A DNA stretch of 64,000 nucleotides from Ancylomarina sp. 16SWW S1-10-2 (lineage in GTDB: Bacteria > Bacteroidota > Bacteroidia > Bacteroidales > Marinifilaceae), in contig NZ_SADB01000003.1 of NCBI RefSeq assembly GCF_009669305.1, positions 124,001 through 188,000 on the forward strand, given 5' to 3'. The notes beneath the pieces are model-generated. The model made no database searches and was not told the DNA's origin. It worked only from the letters and a program-made list of their open reading frames with translations. Shown piece by piece: positions 58,741-64,000 of this stretch. Every line of letters begins with the position of its first letter. Within the stretch, counting starts at the first letter, position 1. The position numbers and the translations under genes are program-made.

Positions 58741-59273
58741 ATCAATAAGGTTTTATTAATTTCAGATTCGTAAAATTTGCTTTATAGGCTGAATAAAACT
58801 GAATAAAACTGAATACAAAAATACAATTTACAAGATGTAAGTCTGGGGATGTTTTGGTTGAAAATAAGGGGGTTCAAAATTGAACTATACATTTTTAACT
58901 TTCTGGCATGATATTATGCATCGGCAATACGATATCTTAGTTATGGTTACAACTAGTAAGGATCAGTATTATAGTTATTTAGTGTTTTACAAGAGAGGGA
59001 GTTTATAGCTGGTATTCTTATTTTAAAAGCTTTTTGTATCGTTTAGTTTATATCTATTTACTGTTTTATTTTGATTTAAATTGATTTCCCCCCCCCTTTA
59101 TCGTATTTTTTCTTAACCTGTTTTTGTTTTATATAGTTTACTTTTAATGATTGATAAATTTATTTAAACGAGATAATATAATCATTATCTGAATTTAGAA
59201 ATCTTGATAAGATTTAGTAGAATGAAAAGCATTCTATTTACTATACAGAAAACTTTAAAAGTAAAAAAAAGTA
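58741..59273. promoter_or_regulatory. divergent promoter region between two sulfatases
   Basis: It contains a GAATAAAACT direct repeat (about 58792-58815), a weak GGGGGTTCAAAAT site (58868-58880) facing the minus-strand sulfatase, and the C9 motif at 59081-59096 facing the plus-strand one. No gene is seen. Confidence 0.45.
59081..59096 (+). promoter_or_regulatory. C-tract operator motif upstream of sulfatase
   Basis: TTGATTT followed by nine C residues (59088-59096), 177 bases before the sulfatase start, resembles the GH117 site at 5964. Confidence 0.42.
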
Positions 59274-60893
59274 ATGAAAAGAAATCTAATTGGAATCTCA
59301 TTGGCCGTATTAAGCCTAATCTCCGTTTCCTGTTCCCAACCGGAAGTGAAGCAAAAACCAAACATCATTTATATCATGTCGGATGATCATACGACTCAAG
59401 GATTTGGTATTTATGGGAGTCGTTTGGCTTCTCTTAATCCAACCCCAACAATTGATGCTTTTGCAAAAGAGGGGATGATATTTGACAATTGCTACGTGAC
59501 TAATGCTATTTGTACTCCAAGTAGAGCATGTATCATTTCTGGTCAATACAGTAATGTAAATGGTGTACTCGATTTGGAAGGTGAAATTGGAGATAGACAA
59601 TATTTACCTCAGGAATTGAATAAGTTAGGTTATGAAACTGCTATGATTGGTAAATGGCATTTGCATGATGAGCCGTCTTCATTTGATTATTATAAAGTAC
59701 TTGTTGGTCATTACGGGCAAGGAGAATACTTTAACCCGGTATTTATTGAAAAAGGGATGAAGTATGAATTTCCTACAACGAAGCAAACTAAAACGATTAA
59801 AACAGAAGGTTACAGTACGGATGTGATTACAGATATTACATTAGATTGGTTGAAAAATAGGGATAAGACTAAGCCATTCTTTTTGATGCATCATTATAAA
59901 GCGCCTCATGATATGTTTGAGTTTGCTCCCAGATATAAAGATTATTTGGAGGATACTTTCATGCCAGAACCAGCAAGTTTGTACGATAATAAAAATAATG
60001 GTTCTGTTGCTACTCGTGGAGTTAATGATTCTTTGATTCATATTATTGGATCATCGGTGTCTCATCGCAATACGATACGTAATATGGGTATGCATATGGG
60101 AATCGATCAAAATATTCCAGATCCTGAGTATACTAAATTGACTTATCAGGAATATATTAAGAGATATTTAAGATGTGTGAAAGGTGTAGATGATAACTTA
60201 GCTCGTTTGTTCGATTATTTGAAGAAAGAGGGCATGTGGGAAAATACCATTATTGTTTATACTGGTGATCAGGGTTTTATGTTAGGAGAGCATGATTATA
60301 TCGACAAACGTTGGATGTACGATGAATCGATGAGAATGCCTTTTATTGTTCATTATCCTGAAGGAATTAAAGCTGGACAAAGAACGGATGCTCTTATAAA
60401 TAATACCGATTTTGCTCCTACTTTAATTGAATTGGCAGGAGGGAAAACTCCTGAATACATGCAAGGGAAAAGTTTCAAATCTATTTTAGAAACGGGTAAA
60501 GAACCAGAAAATTGGCGCGATGCTACTTATTATAGATATTGGATGCACATGGCTCATCGTCATGCAAATCCTGCACATTTTGGGATTCGAACTAAAGATT
60601 ATAAATTGATTTTCTTTTATGGTAGATATTGGGTGGACACTGATAAGCCAGGTGCAGTATGGAATAAAGCGTCTTGGGGAAATGATTTTACAAGACACAC
60701 TCCTCCAGCATGGGAATTATACGATATGAAAAAAGATCCAAAGGAGATGAATAATGTATATGATGATCCAAAATATACAGAGGTGAAAAAAATGATGAAA
60801 GAGAAGTTGAAGCAGCAACGTGAAGAGATTGGTGATACTGATGAAAAATATCCTCACATTAAGAAAATTGTTGACGAGTATTGGGATAAGTAA
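59274..60893 (+). CDS. S1-family sulfatase lipoprotein
   Basis: A 539-residue sulfatase with lipobox ISVSC (Cys20). Metal-binding MSDDHTTQGFG (D37, D38) and CTPSR at Cys80 (NAICTPSRACIISG) are intact, and YTGDQGFMLGEH supplies the second metal site. The C-terminal HFGIRTKDYKLIFFYG and ELYDMKKDPKEMNNVY are typical of the iduronate-sulfatase-like branch of S1. In this context it should act on galactan sulfate. It is followed by a short coding relic and GH29 copy B, and may be transcribed with that gene. Confidence 0.9.
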   Translation: MKRNLIGISLAVLSLISVSCSQPEVKQKPNIIYIMSDDHTTQGFGIYGSRLASLNPTPTIDAFAKEGMIFDNCYVTNAICTPSRACIISGQYSNVNGVLDLEGEIGDRQYLPQELNKLGYETAMIGKWHLHDEPSSFDYYKVLVGHYGQGEYFNPVFIEKGMKYEFPTTKQTKTIKTEGYSTDVITDITLDWLKNRDKTKPFFLMHHYKAPHDMFEFAPRYKDYLEDTFMPEPASLYDNKNNGSVATRGVNDSLIHIIGSSVSHRNTIRNMGMHMGIDQNIPDPEYTKLTYQEYIKRYLRCVKGVDDNLARLFDYLKKEGMWENTIIVYTGDQGFMLGEHDYIDKRWMYDESMRMPFIVHYPEGIKAGQRTDALINNTDFAPTLIELAGGKTPEYMQGKSFKSILETGKEPENWRDATYYRYWMHMAHRHANPAHFGIRTKDYKLIFFYGRYWVDTDKPGAVWNKASWGNDFTRHTPPAWELYDMKKDPKEMNNVYDDPKYTEVKKMMKEKLKQQREEIGDTDEKYPHIKKIVDEYWDK

Positions 60894-60986
60894 TCGGATT
60901 ATTATAAAAATGATTTTAGTAAGGAAAGACTTATTTGTACAAAGCTTATTGTAACGTGTATAGCGCTTTTGTAAAGTGAAAAATGA

Positions 60987-61070
60987 AGTTTGCCAGAAGA
61001 AGAACACCTTTGGGATGAATTAGAAGGACTTAGAGAGCAAATGTTTCAATTTAATAAGCCACAAAAATAG
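60987..61070 (+). pseudogene. 28-codon C-terminal coding remnant
   Basis: The frame LPEEEHLWDELEGLREQMFQ runs without a start from a TGA at 60984 to a TAG at 61068. The acidic amphipathic tail looks like a protein C-terminus, but the family is not recognised. It could be chance. Confidence 0.2.
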
Positions 61071-61154
61071 ACTTATCAATTTATAAAAGTGTTAAATTAA
61101 CAGAGTGGCATTGCATTTATTAAACTTAAATCTCGAAACAAATTACTATAAATA

Positions 61155-62660
61155 ATGAAAAACTATCTATTAATTCTTTTCGCAATAGCACTATTTTCTT
61201 GCAATTCGAAACCAAAGAAAGCAAAGACTGAAACAGAAAAGCCAGTCGTAAAAACCGAATATACGGCAGATTGGGAATCGTTGAAACAGTATAAAGTACC
61301 AGAGTGGTGGTTGAACACTAAGTTTGGAATCTACTCTCATTGGGGTCCTTATTCGGTACCCGCACATGAAACGGAATGGTACTCTATGCGTATGTATCAG
61401 AAAGATAGCCCTATTCGCAAGTATCATGAAGACACTTATGGGGATTTGAAAGAATTTGGGTACAAGGATTTTATCCCAATGTTTACCGCTGAAAAATTTG
61501 ATGCTGACGAGTGGGCCAAACTATTTAAAGATGCTGGAGCTCAGTTTGCTGGGCCAGTTGCTGAACATGCCGATGGATTTGCGATGTGGGATAGTAAGTT
61601 GACTAAATGGGATGCGAAAGATATGGGACCTAAGCGAGATATCGTAGGTGAAATGGAAAAAGCGGTTCGCAAGCAAGGAATGAAGTTTATAGTGACTTAT
61701 CATCGTCATTGGTTGTATGCTTGGTATCCAACTTGGGATAAAAGTACCGATGCTAGTGATTCTAGATATGCAGGACTATATGGACCTTATGTTCCTGAAG
61801 GATCATTTGTAATGGCAACAGGTGATTATCCAAATCCTCCCAAAAAGGAATTTCATAAGGAGTGGTTGAATAGATTGAATGAATTAATGGACAACTATCA
61901 ACCAGATATTATTTGGTTTGATAATAAAATGGATATTATTGAAGAGTCATATCGCAAGCAATTTTTAGCGAATTATTACAATAAAGCACAAGATTGGGGA
62001 CGAGAAGTAGTTTGTACTTATAAATTTCATGATCTAGCTGAAGGTACTGCCGTATTGGATTTGGAACGTTCTCGTATGAAAGAGAAAAAAGAATTTCCAT
62101 GGTTAACTGATGATTCAATAGATTGGAAAGCCTGGTGTGATATTTCCGATCCAAAATATAAATCGACTAACAGGTTAATCGACTTTTTGGTTGATGTAGT
62201 GAGTAAAAATGGAGCTGTATTATTGAATGTGACTCCACAGGCTGATGGTGTGATACCAGAAGGTGTAAAAACCCGTTTGTTAGAAATGGGTCAATGGCTA
62301 AAAGCGAATGGTGAAGCTATTTATGATACTCGTCCTTGGAAAGTATATGGAGAAGGACCTCAGGAAATTAAAGAAGGTCATTTAAGTGAGGATAAGAATA
62401 AAGATGCTGTTGCAGAAGATATTCGTTTCTCGACTAAGGATGGAAATTTATATGCAATTGCTTTGGATTGGCCAAAAGATAAAATGATGATTCATAGCTT
62501 AGCTAAAAAAGAAAATCTTTTAATAAAAGAGATTAAAAAGGTTAGCATGTTAACAACTGGCGAAGAATTGAAGTGGGAATTAACTAAAAATGGATTGTCG
62601 GTTGAATTACCAAAAGAAAAGCCAGGAGATTTTGCATTTGCAATAAAGATTGAATTGTAA
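61155..62660 (+). CDS. GH29 alpha-L-fucosidase/alpha-L-galactosidase, copy B
   Basis: A 501-residue GH29 lipoprotein (lipobox ALFSC). KFGIYSHWGPYSVPAHETEWY, VAEHADGFAMW and DIIWFDNKMD (nucleophile D256) match the family; KNGAVLLNVTPQADGVIP ends the barrel. It is clearly related to copy A at 50118, but one active-site-lining His of HHDG is replaced (HADG), so the two may prefer different L-sugars (for example L-galactose with or without substitution). It ends in a terminator at 62695-62728. Confidence 0.9.
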   Translation: MKNYLLILFAIALFSCNSKPKKAKTETEKPVVKTEYTADWESLKQYKVPEWWLNTKFGIYSHWGPYSVPAHETEWYSMRMYQKDSPIRKYHEDTYGDLKEFGYKDFIPMFTAEKFDADEWAKLFKDAGAQFAGPVAEHADGFAMWDSKLTKWDAKDMGPKRDIVGEMEKAVRKQGMKFIVTYHRHWLYAWYPTWDKSTDASDSRYAGLYGPYVPEGSFVMATGDYPNPPKKEFHKEWLNRLNELMDNYQPDIIWFDNKMDIIEESYRKQFLANYYNKAQDWGREVVCTYKFHDLAEGTAVLDLERSRMKEKKEFPWLTDDSIDWKAWCDISDPKYKSTNRLIDFLVDVVSKNGAVLLNVTPQADGVIPEGVKTRLLEMGQWLKANGEAIYDTRPWKVYGEGPQEIKEGHLSEDKNKDAVAEDIRFSTKDGNLYAIALDWPKDKMMIHSLAKKENLLIKEIKKVSMLTTGEELKWELTKNGLSVELPKEKPGDFAFAIKIEL

Positions 62661-62694
62661 AAAATAAGAGTGTATTTTTTATTATAGATATTAT

Positions 62695-62728
62695 AACCTG
62701 TTGGGATTCGATCTCAGCAGGTTTTTTT
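62695..62728 (+). terminator. terminator after GH29 copy B
   Basis: Arms AACCTGTTG and CAGCAGGTT with a GATTCGAT-type loop are followed by seven T residues. Confidence 0.85.
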
Positions 62729-62790
62729 AGTTTAGGGAAAAGTGTTTTGTGAGGCAAAATGCTAAATATGAAAGGAATAGCTATAATTAG

Positions 62791-63045
62791 GAATCAGAAG
62801 AAGATATAATCAAAGGCTATGGACATAGTTTTGTGGAGTGGGCTGAGTGTGATATTAAAAGTATGGTGAAATGTGATTGAAATTATCCATGGATTATTAT
62901 GTGGAGTATTGACAATAAAATAGAGTGGATTTTTCCGGGGAGTGGTGATGCAACTGGTTATTGGACCAAAAATAAAGTGAAGAAGGTTAATTATTATTGG
63001 GATAGAACCTCTATTGTCAATTGGAAAAGTAAAGTTGTATTTTAA
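62791..63045 (+). pseudogene. short decayed reading frame of unknown family
   Basis: 84 codons are open apart from one TGA near 62878: SEEDIIKGYGHSFVEW, then WIIMWSIDNKIEWIFPGSG and TKNKVKKVNYYWDRTSIVNW. It has no start codon and a Trp/Tyr-rich composition like a secreted enzyme or binding protein. I do not recognise it. The stretch 63046-63455 shows nothing. Confidence 0.3.
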
Positions 63046-63455
63046 TAAATACCGATAAGGAAAATACAATGTGGTTGAGGTCGCTCATAAATTCTCAAAA
63101 TGAGTAAACGAGATTGGTTTATTAAGGTCTTTAATTGCAAATTTGGCGATTTATACGTTAAGTAATTATTCTGATTATGTCTATATTTTAGATGTAGTAG
63201 GCTTTTCATATTGGCAATCGGTTTATGATTATTTTATAAGGCATAGTTTTCGGTAGCCTTGTGTTTTATTCTACTCCTGGCTTTGTAAAGACTTTCTTTT
63301 CTTTTTTTGAATCTTTTTTCTCTTCTTTTAAAGTTATGAACAACAAATTTAATTGAAAGGGAATAGTTTAATTATGACTTAGGTTTTACAAGAAAATTTA
63401 GATGTCAATCTTATTTAAAACAATTTATTTCCCTTTTAAAGTATTTGTAGTTAAT

Positions 63456-63489
63456 CAATAAAAAACACCCAAGTTGTTCCCAACTTGGG
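63456..63489 (-). terminator. hairpin with minus-strand T run
   Basis: Nine-base perfect arms CCCAAGTTG/CAACTTGGG with a TTCC loop; the A6 run on its left gives a T run on the minus strand. No minus-strand gene is seen nearby, so it may mark the border of the mobilizable element. Confidence 0.5.
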
Positions 63490-63556
63490 AAATTATCTTG
63501 TTTAAATTATTGAACTTTGATCTTACTTATACTTTAAAGAGGGGTATGCAAGATGT

Positions 63557-63575
63557 GTTTTTGTTCCACAAAAAC
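63557..63575. other. perfect hairpin upstream of mobC, possible oriT part
   Basis: GTTTTTGT-TCC-ACAAAAAC is an exact 8-bp inverted repeat with a 3-base loop, 75 bases before the MobC-like start. Inverted repeats are usual beside nick sites of mobilizable elements; whether this is oriT is inferred from position only. Confidence 0.4.
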
Positions 63576-63649
63576 GTTTGTGCTTTCCAGCAGGGACTTT
63601 CATCGGAGATGAGAAGCTTGATTCTGCGAAGGCTAATAAATGAAAAGAT

Positions 63650-64000
63650 ATGAGACCTAAAACAGTTGATCAGGATAAATTGGGAGAAGGGGTTCGGATT
63701 CGTTTGACGGAACTGGAAAAGAGATTGCTATTAAAAAGATCTCAGAGGGAAGGCTATAGAACCCTAAGTGATTTTTGCAGGGCAAAATTGGTTAAGAAAA
63801 GGGAGATCCGGAAAATCGAGGTGAGTGATGAGTTTGTAATGATTACCAAAAAACTGGACTATGACCTTAATAAAATAGGTGTAAATATTAATCAGCTTGC
63901 TAGAAATATCAATGCCCAACAGGTTTATCAATTCACAACTTCGGATCGTGAAATTTTTATGCAGGTCTTGCAAGAACTTCGAAATTGCTTTTCTGTTTTG
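63650..64000 (+). CDS. mobC: MobC-like mobilization (relaxosome) protein, cut by window end
   Basis: The frame opens with ATG at 63650 (MRPKTVDQDKLGEGVRI) and is still open at 64000, giving 117 residues. An N-terminal ribbon-helix-helix-like segment (VRIRLTELEKRLL, then YRTLSDFCRAKL) is followed by the MobC-type helix LDYDLNKIGVNINQLARNIN. Bacteroidota mobilizable elements place such a gene just before the relaxase, which would lie beyond the window. The carbohydrate locus thus borders an integrative or mobilizable element. Confidence 0.82.
   Translation, partial: MRPKTVDQDKLGEGVRIRLTELEKRLLLKRSQREGYRTLSDFCRAKLVKKREIRKIEVSDEFVMITKKLDYDLNKIGVNINQLARNINAQQVYQFTTSDREIFMQVLQELRNCFSVL

Overview
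The window looks like chromosome of a marine, AT-rich Bacteroidota, probably a Bacteroidia-type agar or porphyran degrader; I would guess the Marinilabiliales/Marinifilaceae neighbourhood but cannot prove it. The signs are a SusC/SusD pair, a hybrid two-component (HTCS) regulator, a type IX secretion sorting domain, many lipoprotein signals, several S1 sulfatases and red-algal galactan hydrolases (GH16, GH86, GH117, GH2, GH29). No rRNA, tRNA or CRISPR array was seen.

Layout. 1-4159 is an eroded edge: a TonB-plug remnant, a GH97-like relic, an intact GH16, an orphan reading frame, a group II intron relic and palindromic repeats. 4160-14086 holds a sulfatase, then GH117, GH2, GH86, KDG kinase and KDPG aldolase. 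14797-25760 is the regulatory and uptake core: HTCS, SusC, SusD and a surface glycan-binding lipoprotein. 26276-33171 is an almost complete 3,6-anhydro-L-galactose (AHG) catabolic operon: zinc-type dehydrogenase, SDR, aldehyde dehydrogenase, cycloisomerase, mutarotase and RhaT-like transporter. 33241-37943 is a mobile-element scar zone (second intron relic, 157-bp IS3 deletion derivative, intact IS3, IS630 fragment) around a GH3 gene.

37979-48308 is the most unusual part. A divergent IclR regulator faces an operon that carries second copies of three AHG-module genes (GH2, aldehyde dehydrogenase, RhaT-like transporter). Instead of a cycloisomerase it carries a solute-binding-like protein without a signal peptide, two tandem type III CoA-transferases and a crotonase. 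I read it as a candidate CoA-dependent route for a sugar-derived acid; this is inference. 48547-64000 holds an IS4-type element, two GH29 genes, a LacZ-type GH2, a second GH16, a sulfatase broken by one frameshift, an intact sulfatase, further relics, and at the right edge the start of a MobC-like mobilization gene.

How the parts fit. GH16 and GH86 cut galactan outside the cell; SusCD and the glycan-binding protein bind and import oligosaccharides; sulfatases, GH29, GH2 and GH117 trim them to galactose, L-galactose and AHG; the AHG operon together with kdgK and eda takes AHG to pyruvate and glyceraldehyde 3-phosphate. A shared promoter motif, roughly ATCAAAYRCCCCC, lies before many of these transcription units, including the divergent GH2/GH16 pair where it forms a 10-bp inverted repeat. 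It is absent from the IclR-linked operon. It is a good candidate for the HTCS operator.
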